Shown in pieces: positions 1 through 7,241 of a stretch of DNA of 45,951 bases. Within the stretch, counting starts at the first letter, position 1, and each line of letters starts with the position of its first letter. Below the pieces are notes generated by a model, which was not told where the DNA came from, made no database searches, and worked only from the letters and a program-made list of their open reading frames with translations. Position numbers and translations under genes: made by a program. The DNA is taken from positions 1 to 45,951 of the forward strand of contig JAJYVT010000021.1 in assembly GCA_021791845.1 (NCBI GenBank), given 5' to 3'. Origin of the DNA: Actinomycetes bacterium (GTDB lineage: Bacteria > Actinomycetota > Acidimicrobiia > Acidimicrobiales > RAAP-2).

Positions 1-95
1 ACCGGCTCGCGCAGCACCGACGCCGCGTCCTCGAGCGGGCCCTCCACCTGCACCGCCGACCGCTTCCCGTCACCGTCAGGTCGTGACCTGCTCAT
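1..95 (-). CDS. Partial CDS of unknown function, downstream of Hsp20
   Basis: An ATG at 95 opens a reading frame that runs off the left edge, with about 31 residues visible (starting MSRSRPDGDGKRSAVQVEGP). A GGGAGG-type ribosome binding site sits just before the ATG. It begins 39 bases after the Hsp20 stop on the same strand, so it is probably the second gene of the Hsp20 operon. Too little is visible to assign a family. Confidence 0.5.
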   Translation of the reverse strand, partial: MSRSRPDGDGKRSAVQVEGPLEDAASVLREP

Positions 96-134
96 GCGGA
101 CCTCCCTCGATGTGGCGCCGTGCGCCGCCAGCCG

Positions 135-593
135 TCAGCCGTGGCTGACCGGCACTCGGCGTGCCGTCTTGGCAGCCTCGGCCGTCGGCAGCGGCACCCG
201 GACCTCGAGCATCCCGTCCTTGTACGTGGCCGAGATCTGGCCCTCGTCGACACCCTCGGGGACGGGCAGGCTGCGGGCGAACGAGCCGTAGCGCAGCTCG
301 CGGCGGTGGAAGTGGCGACCCTTCTTCTCCTCCTCCTCGGTGCGCTCGGCGCTGATGTGGAGCATGCCGTCCGAGACCGTGATGTCGACGTCCTTGTCGG
401 GGTCGATCCCGGGCATCTCCGCCCGCACGACCAGGGTCCCGTCCTCGGTGAACTCCTCCACCGCCACCATCCGCCGTCCCCATCCGTCACGGAACAGCTC
501 GTCGAACGACCGCATGAGCGGCGGCATCGAGAAGGGCCACAGCTCGCGCGCCGGTTGCGAAATGCGCTCCACCACCTTTGAGTCCTTTGCCAT
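135..593 (-). CDS. Hsp20/alpha-crystallin family small heat shock protein
   Basis: The 152-residue product is an ATP-independent holdase of the small heat shock family, which binds unfolding proteins as cytosolic oligomers. The alpha-crystallin domain spans about residues 42-136: it opens with a VVRAEMPGID strand and closes with the typical DGMLEVRVPL segment. The N-terminal arm (residues 1-40) contains aromatic residues that usually take part in client binding. The start at 593 is preferred over an in-frame start at 671 because AGGAGG lies just upstream and the first 26 residues of the longer form are arginine-rich and look untranslated. A DosR-like palindrome lies about 90-105 bases upstream. 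This resembles mycobacterial HspX (Acr), a dormancy protein, by inference only. Confidence 0.93.
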   Translation of the reverse strand: MAKDSKVVERISQPARELWPFSMPPLMRSFDELFRDGWGRRMVAVEEFTEDGTLVVRAEMPGIDPDKDVDITVSDGMLHISAERTEEEEKKGRHFHRRELRYGSFARSLPVPEGVDEGQISATYKDGMLEVRVPLPTAEAAKTARRVPVSHG

Positions 594-678
594 CTGCACC
601 TGCCTCCTTCTCGATCGAACGGACCGTGCGGCGCACTCGCGGCGCCACCTCCACCGTGCGTCGCGCGGCAAGTGCTCA

Positions 679-698
679 GTAGGGGCTTTGGTCCCCGC
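679..698 (-). promoter_or_regulatory. DosR/DevR-like palindrome upstream of Hsp20
   Basis: On the minus strand the site reads GCGGGGACCAAAGCCCCTAC. The published mycobacterial DosR consensus is TTSGGGACTWWAGTCCCSAA. The central 14 bases match at 12 positions, including GGGAC and the closing CCC. It lies 86-105 bases upstream of the Hsp20 start, a usual distance for DosR control. That a DosR-type regulator exists in this organism is inference; none is encoded in the window. Confidence 0.45.
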
Positions 699-747
699 CG
701 GGCGGGCAGCGGGCCTCTCGAGGTGGCGGCGGCGCCACCGAACGTCG

Positions 748-1371
748 TCAGCCCTGCTTCACCACCGCGTACCAGACCCGGTTGGCCACGTGCTCGACGG
801 CGTCCCCGATGCGGGCGTACCGGCGGTACAGCTCCCGCTTGGCCGTCACCTCCCCGATCTCGGGCGCCAGGACGAGCTCCGACATCGCCCGGCGGTACAC
901 CCGCTCGATGCCCCGATGGCGTCGAATGGCCCGGTCGGCGGCCGCCGTGGCGGCGTCGGGCGAGGCGGCCAGGTCCGGGAACGCCGCCACCAGGTCCCGC
1001 ACCCCGGCCGCCACCAGGTGCGACATCTCGGCCATCGCCGGGTCGGGGGCCATGGAGAGGACCTCCGCCTCCCGCACGAGGTCCTTCATCTGGTTCATCA
1101 CCGCGTCGAGCCGCTCCGACAGCTCGTAGAGGTCCTCGGGCTCCACCGGCGTCGTGAAGGCGCTGCGCAGGGCGGCCACGACGGCCCGACGGGCGTCGTC
1201 GGCCGCGTGCTCGAGGGCCCGGACCCGCGTCGCCTCCTGCTCGGCGCCCGCCGCCCACCGGTCGAACGCCTCGGCGCCGTCCACCGTCAGCCGCCCCTGG
1301 GCGCTGAGCAGGCCCAGGACGTCGGGCGTCTTCGGCAGGAACCACGCCAGGCCGCCCCGGCGCCGGGTCAT
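748..1371 (-). CDS. DUF47/PhoU-like accessory protein of the phosphate transporter
   Basis: The 207-residue, all-helical product belongs to the DUF47 family (PhoU-like, coiled-coil). Such proteins are nearly always encoded beside PiT phosphate transporters and are thought to modulate them. Recognisable features are the N-terminal FLPKTPDVLGLL segment, the central LYELSERLDAVMNQMKDLVREAE helix region and the C-terminal RIGDAVEHVANRVW helix. It starts 16 bases after the stop of the PiT gene, so the two form an operon. No signal peptide or membrane segment is seen, so it is probably cytosolic at the membrane face. Its length is normal for the family. Confidence 0.87.
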   Translation of the reverse strand: MTRRRGGLAWFLPKTPDVLGLLSAQGRLTVDGAEAFDRWAAGAEQEATRVRALEHAADDARRAVVAALRSAFTTPVEPEDLYELSERLDAVMNQMKDLVREAEVLSMAPDPAMAEMSHLVAAGVRDLVAAFPDLAASPDAATAAADRAIRRHRGIERVYRRAMSELVLAPEIGEVTAKRELYRRYARIGDAVEHVANRVWYAVVKQG

Positions 1372-1387
1372 CGGACCTCCGTCCGGC

Positions 1388-2386
1388 TCATCCGAGCGCC
1401 CGCCACGCCGGCAGGGCGGCCGCCGCCACGATGCCGCTCGCCGGGAGGGTCACCAGCCACGCCAGCGCGATCTGCTCCACCACCCGCCATCGCACGTGGC
1501 GCCATCGCTGGCCGGCGCCGACCCCCACCACGGCCGGCGCCACGACGTCGGTGGTGCTGATCGGCGCGCCGAGCACCGAGGCCGCCACCACGACGGCGGA
1601 CGCCGCCCCCTGGCTCACCAACCCTCCGAGCGCCCGGAACGGGTAGATCCGGCGCCCGAGGGTGCGCACGACCCTCCAACCGCCGAGCGAGGTGCCGACC
1701 GTGAGCGCCACCGCGGCCGCCAGCTTCACCCAGAGCGGGACCGACAGGGGGCCGACCCGGTCGCCGGCGGCGATCGTCAGGGCCAGGAGGCCCATCGTCT
1801 TCTGCGAGTCGTTGGACCCATGGGCGAACGCCAGGGCGGCCGAGGTCAGGATCTCCCCCCTCCGGAGCGGGCCGACGATGCGCCGCGATCCCCGGCGCAG
1901 GGCGCGCCGGGCGGCCACGATGCCCACCAGGGCGAGAGCGAGGGCCGCCACGCTCGAGAGGACGAGCCACACGAGCGAGCCCACCACGCCGGCCGGCCGG
2001 AGACCGTGCATGCCGCCCCAGTGGACGGCGCTCCCACCTCCGTCGGCCAGCGCCGCCCCCACCAGGGCGCCGACCAGGCAGTGCCCCGAGCTGCACGGCA
2101 GGCCGAGGCGCAGGGTGAAGAGGTTCCAGGCGAGCGCACCGGTGAGCGCGGCCGCGAGCACGTCGAGCAGGTGGTGCGCCGACACCGACACGATCCCGGC
2201 CACCGTCGCCGCCACCGCCGTCCCCAAGAGGAGCGCCCCGGCCACGTGACAGACGGCGGCGATCCCGAGGGCGCCGGCCGGCCGCAGGGCACGCGTCACG
2301 ACGGGGGCGGCGATGGCGTTGCCGGCATCGTGCACCCCGTTGACGAGGCCGAACGCGAGTGCCATGACGATCAACAGGGCGACCAT
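1388..2386 (-). CDS. pit: PiT family inorganic phosphate transporter
   Basis: A 332-residue integral membrane protein with about ten hydrophobic segments that imports phosphate with a cation (proton or sodium). The family's duplicated signature is present: GLVNGVHDAGNAIAAPV near residue 13 and FAHGSNDSQKTMG near residue 189. SSGHCLVGALVGAAL and APISTTDVVAPAVVG are also typical. It is somewhat shorter than many PiT proteins, consistent with the single-domain bacterial/archaeal type. The first gene of a two-gene operon with the DUF47 partner. The ribosome binding site before the ATG at 2386 is weak, so the start is moderately certain. Confidence 0.92.
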   Translation of the reverse strand: MVALLIVMALAFGLVNGVHDAGNAIAAPVVTRALRPAGALGIAAVCHVAGALLLGTAVAATVAGIVSVSAHHLLDVLAAALTGALAWNLFTLRLGLPCSSGHCLVGALVGAALADGGGSAVHWGGMHGLRPAGVVGSLVWLVLSSVAALALALVGIVAARRALRRGSRRIVGPLRRGEILTSAALAFAHGSNDSQKTMGLLALTIAAGDRVGPLSVPLWVKLAAAVALTVGTSLGGWRVVRTLGRRIYPFRALGGLVSQGAASAVVVAASVLGAPISTTDVVAPAVVGVGAGQRWRHVRWRVVEQIALAWLVTLPASGIVAAAALPAWRALG

Positions 2387-2482
2387 GTGCGGACCGACGC
2401 TGCTACCGGAGCGTCGCGCCTCCTCTGCGTGCGGGAGGGGCCCGGCGCCTGGAGCGGGTCGGGATGCCGCCGACCTGCACGG

Positions 2483-3907
2483 CTACTCCGGGGTGATCAG
2501 GCCGTAGTGGCCGTCGTAGCGCAGGTAGAGGACGGATCCCCGGCCCGACGCCGCGTCGGCGAAGAAGAGGTGGCGCTCGCCGCTCGCTCCGAGGCGCTCG
2601 ATCGCCTCGTCCAGGCCGAGGACGGGCACCTCCACGCCGGCGAGGTCCACCGGCTCGGCGGTCGGGCCGAGGGCGACGGTGGACGGCCGCAGCCGCACCA
2701 TGCGGTACGTCCCCTCCTCCGTGCGCTCGACGATGCTGTCGGTCCCGCTGGCGAGGTCGACGAACAGGTAGAAGTCGTAGTCCAGCTGCACCATGTCGAA
2801 GATGGCCTCATCCGGGGTCAGCTCGCCGATGGCGAAGGCTTTGTGGCGAACGAGCTGACGCTCCTCCGCCGGCCGCTCGAAGGAGGGCGGCCGCTCGGGC
2901 GAGAGGTCGCCGTGCCGCCACGTTCCGGGCCTGGCGAGCCCGTCCGACCGGTGCAGGTCCTCGCGGCGGCGGGCACGGTGCTCGAGCCGGTCGTGCAGCC
3001 GGTGCTGGAGCCCGTCGATCGCCTCTGTCATCGAGCGCGCTGTGGCGTGCGCACGGAGCGGCTCGCCGTTGAGGTCGAGCATCGCCTCGGCCCGGGCGGG
3101 CCGCGGGCGCGCCGGGTCGGGCTCCCAGGCGAGCTTGATCCGGGCGAAGAGCACCGGCTCTCCGAGGGTGGCGACGGCGTGCGCCACCACCTGCAGCGCC
3201 TCGGCCTTGGCCCGCTCGTCCACGTGGCCGGACGTGGACAGGGTCACCGGGGGCAGGCCCTCGGTCTCCGGGGCCGCGAGGGCGGACACCCCGGCACCGA
3301 GCTGCCACTGTTCGGCGACCGCCCCGTGAGCGGGCCGGCACCGGACGGCGAACCCTTGGTCCCCCGGTGCCTCGGCCTCCCAGGTGACGATCACGCCGTC
3401 GTCGGCGCCGACGATCCGTGCATGTCGGGCGCACCCGAACGCCGGGCTGGTCTCGAGCCAGGCCGACAGCGCGGCGCGACCCTCGAGCGTCCCCTCACCG
3501 GTGTGGACCACGGCGTCGGGCGAGTAGAGCGCCAGCGCACCGTCCACGTCGCCGCGTGCCACGCTCGTCGCCCAGCTCCGCGCCACCTGCACCGGGTGAC
3601 CGGCGGCCGCACGCAGCTCGGGGTGCGCGCCGGCGTGGGGCGGCCTGCCCTTCGTGTCGAACCCGTGCGCGCCCTCGAGGCTCCCGAAGTGGTGCCGGTG
3701 CCTGGACGCCCGTGCGCTCTGCCGAAGCCGCACGTCCACCGCCTCCTCGACACCGTCGACCCGTTGCAGGTCGAAGTGCACCCGGGCGCCCGGGTGACGG
3801 GCAGGTGGGTCGATGGACCCCGCCGGCACGTGGTACGCGTGGCCGTCATCGACGACCTCGGCGTCCCCGTGGACGGTGTCGAACCAGTGGACCACGCCGT
3901 CAGGCAT
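2483..3907 (-). CDS. Multidomain ribosome hibernation factor (cold-shock-like, SnoaL-like, HPF, two HPF C-terminal domains)
   Basis: The 474-residue product is built on a RafH/long-HPF type hibernation factor, which binds the ribosome decoding region and stalls translation in dormancy. Residues about 3-63 resemble a cold-shock OB fold (GVVHWFD...DDG...GARVHF) but lack the RNP1/RNP2 aromatic motifs. About 103-205 is a SnoaL/NTF2-like domain (GALALYSPDAVVH). About 219-315 is the S30AE/HPF N-domain. About 351-406 (RHKAFAIGELTPDEAIFDM) and 422-474 (ending RYDGHYGLITP) are two HPF C-terminal domains, as in actinobacterial RafH-type factors. The ATG at 3907 has GGAGG 7 bases upstream and overlaps the baeRF stop by 8 bases; a GTG at 3916 is less likely because the GGAGG overlaps it. 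The domain combination is unusual. Confidence 0.88.
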   Translation of the reverse strand: MPDGVVHWFDTVHGDAEVVDDGHAYHVPAGSIDPPARHPGARVHFDLQRVDGVEEAVDVRLRQSARASRHRHHFGSLEGAHGFDTKGRPPHAGAHPELRAAAGHPVQVARSWATSVARGDVDGALALYSPDAVVHTGEGTLEGRAALSAWLETSPAFGCARHARIVGADDGVIVTWEAEAPGDQGFAVRCRPAHGAVAEQWQLGAGVSALAAPETEGLPPVTLSTSGHVDERAKAEALQVVAHAVATLGEPVLFARIKLAWEPDPARPRPARAEAMLDLNGEPLRAHATARSMTEAIDGLQHRLHDRLEHRARRREDLHRSDGLARPGTWRHGDLSPERPPSFERPAEERQLVRHKAFAIGELTPDEAIFDMVQLDYDFYLFVDLASGTDSIVERTEEGTYRMVRLRPSTVALGPTAEPVDLAGVEVPVLGLDEAIERLGASGERHLFFADAASGRGSVLYLRYDGHYGLITPE

Positions 3908-5054
3908 TGCCTGCACCTCCGATCGTCATTGCGGCCCGCTTGTGGACGAGGGCGCCGATGTGCCCGAGGTCGCCGAGGGACCCGTCCTCGACCGGCTCCA
4001 GCACCGCGTGGTGGAGGAACGAGTCCGCGATGGCGGCGTCCACCACGTTCTCGGTCCGTTGGACCGGTCCGCCGCAGCGCGGGCACCATCGGGCCCGGAC
4101 CACGAGAAGGCCGCACTTCTCGCACCGGGCGCCGGGAGCCTCGAAGCTGCGCTCCACGACGAGCGTCGCCACCTTCTCGGACCCCAGGGCGTCGAGGGTG
4201 GCCTCCAACCCGGTCACGACCGATGTGCCGGTGGTGGCGGCGCGCTGTCGCAATGTGGCGAGGACCGCAGACCGCCGCTCATGCTCCGCCCGTTCGACGA
4301 TCTCGCGCGCCGCTTCCACCAGGTCGCGCGTCCCGGATGCGGCCGGCAGGGGAACGCGGCCGGCGATGCGGTCGACGACCGAGCGGGGAAGGTAGGTCTC
4401 GAGCTCGTCCACCGACCGCTCGGTCCCCGCCAGCACGAGGTGGCGCGCCGGCCGGCGGACCATCTCGGCTGCGACGACGCGTGCCACCCGCCGCAGATGC
4501 TCCCGCGCCAGCTCCTCCTCGTGCCGGCCGAACCCGGCCAGCTCCATCTCGACGTCCACGGTGCGCGGCGCCCGGTCGTCGAGGACGTCGAGCTCGTGGA
4601 CGCCTCCGTCCGACTCCAGGCGCAGCACCCGCCACCGCTCCCGGTCCACCTCGACGGCGAGCGCCGACCAGGATGTGGCCACCACCTCACAGAGCTGGGC
4701 GACGTCGGGTCCCGGGTCCACGAGCACCTGGTCGCGCACCGGGAACGGCAACGCCACCGCCTCGAACAGCCCGCGGCCGGCACACGAGAACAGCGCGACC
4801 CCGCGGGTCGCGGACCGATCGATCCCCCGACCGAGCCACGTTCGGATCGCGTCGAGGTCCGCCTCCACCGCCGCCTGCACGTCGTGCCCGGCCAGGCGGG
4901 CTTGCTGGCGGGCGGACCGGAAGAGGTGGTCGGCATGCTGCTCGACGTCCGTCCAGCGCGGGTGGTGGCGCCCGTCCACGTCGAGGTACAGGCTCGTGGT
5001 GACCGTACTGGTTCCCCACGAGGCAAGGCGTCGGATGACCGAGTCGTCGAGCAT
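3900..5054 (-). CDS. Bacterial eRF1-like (baeRF/Vms1-type) protein, likely ribosome rescue or peptidyl-tRNA hydrolase
   Basis: The 384-residue protein resembles the bacterial archaeo-eukaryotic release factor (baeRF) group related to eRF1 and Vms1/ANKZF1, which act on peptidyl-tRNA in stalled ribosomes. Visible features are an N-terminal VTTSLYLDVDGR strand region, a central nuclease-like domain, a Zn ribbon (CEKCG...CPRCGG, about residues 311-330) and an eRF1-domain-3-like tail (VVDAAIADSF...LGDLGHIGALV). It is translationally coupled to the hibernation factor. The ATG at 5054 is chosen; an in-frame GTG at 5321, 8 bases after GGGAG in the riboswitch, would add 89 residues, but that stretch is R/P/A-rich with weaker GC3 and looks non-coding. 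The exact baeRF family and catalytic residues are not established here. Confidence 0.78.
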   Translation of the reverse strand: MLDDSVIRRLASWGTSTVTTSLYLDVDGRHHPRWTDVEQHADHLFRSARQQARLAGHDVQAAVEADLDAIRTWLGRGIDRSATRGVALFSCAGRGLFEAVALPFPVRDQVLVDPGPDVAQLCEVVATSWSALAVEVDRERWRVLRLESDGGVHELDVLDDRAPRTVDVEMELAGFGRHEEELAREHLRRVARVVAAEMVRRPARHLVLAGTERSVDELETYLPRSVVDRIAGRVPLPAASGTRDLVEAAREIVERAEHERRSAVLATLRQRAATTGTSVVTGLEATLDALGSEKVATLVVERSFEAPGARCEKCGLLVVRARWCPRCGGPVQRTENVVDAAIADSFLHHAVLEPVEDGSLGDLGHIGALVHKRAAMTIGGAGNA

Positions 5055-5326
5055 CGTCAGCACCGCCTTGCGCCTGTGCCGGCCGCCTGGGCCGGTCCCG
5101 GTGCCGCCCGGTCGGGGGCGGCGCCCACCGAGCGCCCTCGTCGCGTTCCCCTTGGCATGGGCCACCTCGCCTTCGTGTCCGGCACCGCACTGGCCATGGC
5201 CAGAACGCCATCGTGTGCCCGCCGGACGCCGGGGCAACAGGGCCGATGGTCCACGACGCGCCGGTGGGGCACGCACGGGGGTGCTCGCAGCGGGCGGGTG
5301 GTGGCGCGCGGATGGGCCCACGAGGT
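5055..5326 (-). other. Leader region between TPP riboswitch and baeRF; no convincing gene
   Basis: These 272 bases lie between the riboswitch and the chosen baeRF start. All minus-strand frames give R/P/A-rich sequence of low complexity, and GC at third positions is lower than in neighbouring genes. A GTG at 5321 preceded by GGGAG at 5334-5330 is in frame with baeRF, so an extended protein or a leader peptide cannot be excluded. No thiamine gene or recognisable remnant of one is visible. Confidence 0.55.
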
Positions 5327-5422
5327 GGTCTCCCTACGCCGGTATTGTCCGGATCAGGTCCTGGAGGTCGCTGATCGCTCAGCCTCTCAGCCTTTCGGCT
5401 CCCTCTCCCATCTCGTAGACCA
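5327..5422 (-). ncRNA. TPP (thiamine pyrophosphate) riboswitch, THI element
   Basis: The minus strand carries the TPP aptamer core. The pyrimidine-sensing part has GGGAGCC then GGCTGAGAGG. A GCTGA/TCAGC hairpin follows in the variable P3 arm. The pyrophosphate-binding part is ACCTGATCCGG, then ACAATACCGGCG, then TAGGGA. Outer bases GGTCT (5422-5418) and AGACC (5331-5327) can form P1. The GGGAG within the 3' end of P1 could itself be a Shine-Dalgarno for a GTG at 5321, which suggests translational control. The downstream genes are not thiamine genes, which is unusual. Confidence 0.88.
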
Positions 5423-5454
5423 GTGGCAAGCAGACCCCGCTCCGGTCGGGCGCC

Positions 5455-5474
5455 TTAGGGCCGAAGGTCCCTAT
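5455..5474 (-). promoter_or_regulatory. DosR/DevR-like palindrome upstream of the baeRF-HPF operon
   Basis: On the minus strand the site reads ATAGGGACCTTCGGCCCTAA. It matches the mycobacterial DosR consensus TTSGGGACTWWAGTCCCSAA at 11 of the 14 central positions and is near-palindromic (TAGGG...CCCTA). It lies in the 60-base gap between the AMP-ligase stop and the TPP aptamer, where a promoter for the baeRF-HPF transcript must be. It shares GGGACC..(N)..CCC with the site upstream of Hsp20. Functional assignment is inference. Confidence 0.45.
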
Positions 5475-5481
5475 TCGCGGT

Positions 5482-7113
5482 TCAGGGCACCCTGCGGTCC
5501 GAGAAGCGGGCGCGCAGGTCCTTCTTCGAGAACTTGCCGACCGACGTCCTCGGGACGGCGTCGATGAACTCGACCAGCTCGGGCAGCCACCACTTGGCCA
5601 CCCGCGGCGCCAGCCAGGCGCGGAGCTCGTCGGCGGTCAGCTCCTGGCCCTCCTCGAGCACCACGCACGCCATGGGCCGCTCCATCCACCGCTCGGAGGG
5701 GACGGCGATCACGGCCGCCTCCGCCACGGCGGGGTGCCCCATGATCTCGTTCTCGAGGTCGACCGACGAGATCCACTCGCCGCCCGACTTGATGAGGTCC
5801 TTCGTCCGGTCCACCAGCCGGACGTAGCCGTCGGGGCTCACCACCCCCACGTCACCGGTGCGCAGCCAGCCGTCGGCGCTGAACTGGGCGTCGCCCCGGG
5901 GGTCGTTGTAGTACTGCCTGGCGATCCACGGCCCCCGGACCTGCACCTCGCCACTGGTCGCGCCGTCCCATGGCAACCGCTCGCCGCTCTCGGGGTCGGC
6001 GATGCGCAGCTCCACCAGGGGGGAGGGAATGCCCTGGGTGGCGCGGAGATCGGCCAGCGCCTCCTCGCCTGTCGACGCCGCCCGCTCGCTGCGGGTGAAG
6101 GCCACCGTGGCGAGCGGGCTCGTCTCGGTCATGCCCCATGCCTGCAGGATGGGCAGGCCGACTTCGGCCCGGTAGGTCTCGGACAGGGATCGGGGCACGG
6201 CGGACCCGCCCCCCACGACACGCCGCAGCTTGTGCGGCCGCCCGGCCAGGTGCGGGAGAACCCCCATCCAGATGGTGGGCACGCCGGCCGCAAGCGTCAC
6301 ACCCTCGTCGACGATGAGCCGGGTGATGGCCTCCGGCGACAGGTCGGCACCGGGGAAGACCACGTCGGCCCCTCCCATCACCGCCGCCTGGCACAGGCCC
6401 CAGGCGTTCACGTGGAACATGGGGACGACCGGCAGGACCACGTCGCGCTCCCCGACGGCCAGCGTGTCGGCGAGGAGGATGGAGAGCGAGTGGAGCACCA
6501 CGGACCGGTGGGAGTAGACGACGCCCTTGGGGTCCCCGGTGGTGCCGCTCGTGTAGCACATGGACGCGGCCGTGCTCTCGTCGGTCACGACCCCGAACGG
6601 GTGGGGAGACGCCGTGGCCAACAGCTCCTCGTAGTCGAGCACCCTCGGGTCGCTCGGCAGCTCCGGCGCGTCGGGGCGTCCGGCCGTGTCGTCCATGACC
6701 ACCACGTGCCGGACCGTCTTGCACTCGTCGATCAGGGGCCACAGGAGCGGCAGGAGGCTCCGGTCGGCGAACACCACCTCGTCCTCGGCGTGGTTGGCGA
6801 TGTAGGTGATCTGGTTGGCGAACAGCCGGATGTTCAAGGTGTGCAGCACCCGCCCCGTGCACGGCGCGGCAAAGTACAGCTCCAGGTGACGGGCGGTGTT
6901 CCAGGCGAAGGTCGCAACCCGCCCGTCCTCGCTCACGCCGAGGTCGTCGAGCACCCCGCCCAGGCGCCTGGTCCGCTCCGCCCACGCCCCGAAGGTGACG
7001 ACCTCCAACCCCGAGGGGGTGGCGGTGGCCAGCCGCTTCGTCGGCCAGAGCTGCTCGGCCCGGTTGAAGATGATGTCGAGCGACAGCGGCACATCCTGCA
7101 TCAGGCCTTGCAT
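5482..7113 (-). CDS. AMP-dependent acyl-CoA synthetase (fatty-acid CoA ligase type)
   Basis: A 543-residue ANL-superfamily enzyme that activates a carboxylic acid with ATP to an acyl-adenylate and transfers it to CoA. The P-loop motif YTSGTTGDPKGVVYSH, the GMTETSP motif, the DGWLRTGDVG...DGYVRLVDRTKD motif and the C-terminal catalytic lysine in SVGKFSKK are all present. The length and the FHVNAWGLCQAA segment fit medium/long-chain acyl-CoA ligases. The start at 7113 has AGGAG 8-9 bases upstream; the longer open frame upstream is the reverse of repeats and another gene. It stands alone, with its own promoter region at 7114-7241. The substrate is unknown. Confidence 0.93.
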   Translation of the reverse strand: MQGLMQDVPLSLDIIFNRAEQLWPTKRLATATPSGLEVVTFGAWAERTRRLGGVLDDLGVSEDGRVATFAWNTARHLELYFAAPCTGRVLHTLNIRLFANQITYIANHAEDEVVFADRSLLPLLWPLIDECKTVRHVVVMDDTAGRPDAPELPSDPRVLDYEELLATASPHPFGVVTDESTAASMCYTSGTTGDPKGVVYSHRSVVLHSLSILLADTLAVGERDVVLPVVPMFHVNAWGLCQAAVMGGADVVFPGADLSPEAITRLIVDEGVTLAAGVPTIWMGVLPHLAGRPHKLRRVVGGGSAVPRSLSETYRAEVGLPILQAWGMTETSPLATVAFTRSERAASTGEEALADLRATQGIPSPLVELRIADPESGERLPWDGATSGEVQVRGPWIARQYYNDPRGDAQFSADGWLRTGDVGVVSPDGYVRLVDRTKDLIKSGGEWISSVDLENEIMGHPAVAEAAVIAVPSERWMERPMACVVLEEGQELTADELRAWLAPRVAKWWLPELVEFIDAVPRTSVGKFSKKDLRARFSDRRVP

Positions 7114-7147
7114 ACGCACTCTCCTGCGGTCGGCGCGCTCACGGGAT

Positions 7148-7184
7148 CGATCGCCGAACGCCGAACGCGGAACGCCGATCGCCG
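7148..7184. repeat. Short imperfect CGCCGAA repeats between two minus-strand genes
   Basis: Four close copies of a 7-8 base unit (CGCCGAACG, CCGAACGCG, GAACGCCG, GATCGCCG) are flanked by CGATCG-type ends, so the block is also partly self-complementary. It lies upstream of the acyl-CoA ligase gene. No specific role is evident. Confidence 0.4.
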
Positions 7185-7241
7185 TGCATGATCGCACGAC
7201 CTCGGCCCGGTCGCTATCCCGCCGGCGACGGGACGGGCGCC

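Noticed and set aside
1154..5002. A plus-strand open frame of 1,282 codons
   Set aside because: It is the reverse of the DUF47, PiT, HPF and baeRF genes; its composition is Arg/Pro/His-rich with no domain. High GC removes stop codons on the wrong strand.
5055..5321. N-terminal extension of baeRF as certain coding sequence
   Set aside because: The SD/GTG arrangement is good, but the residues are R/P/A-rich and third-position GC is low. Kept only as an alternative start.
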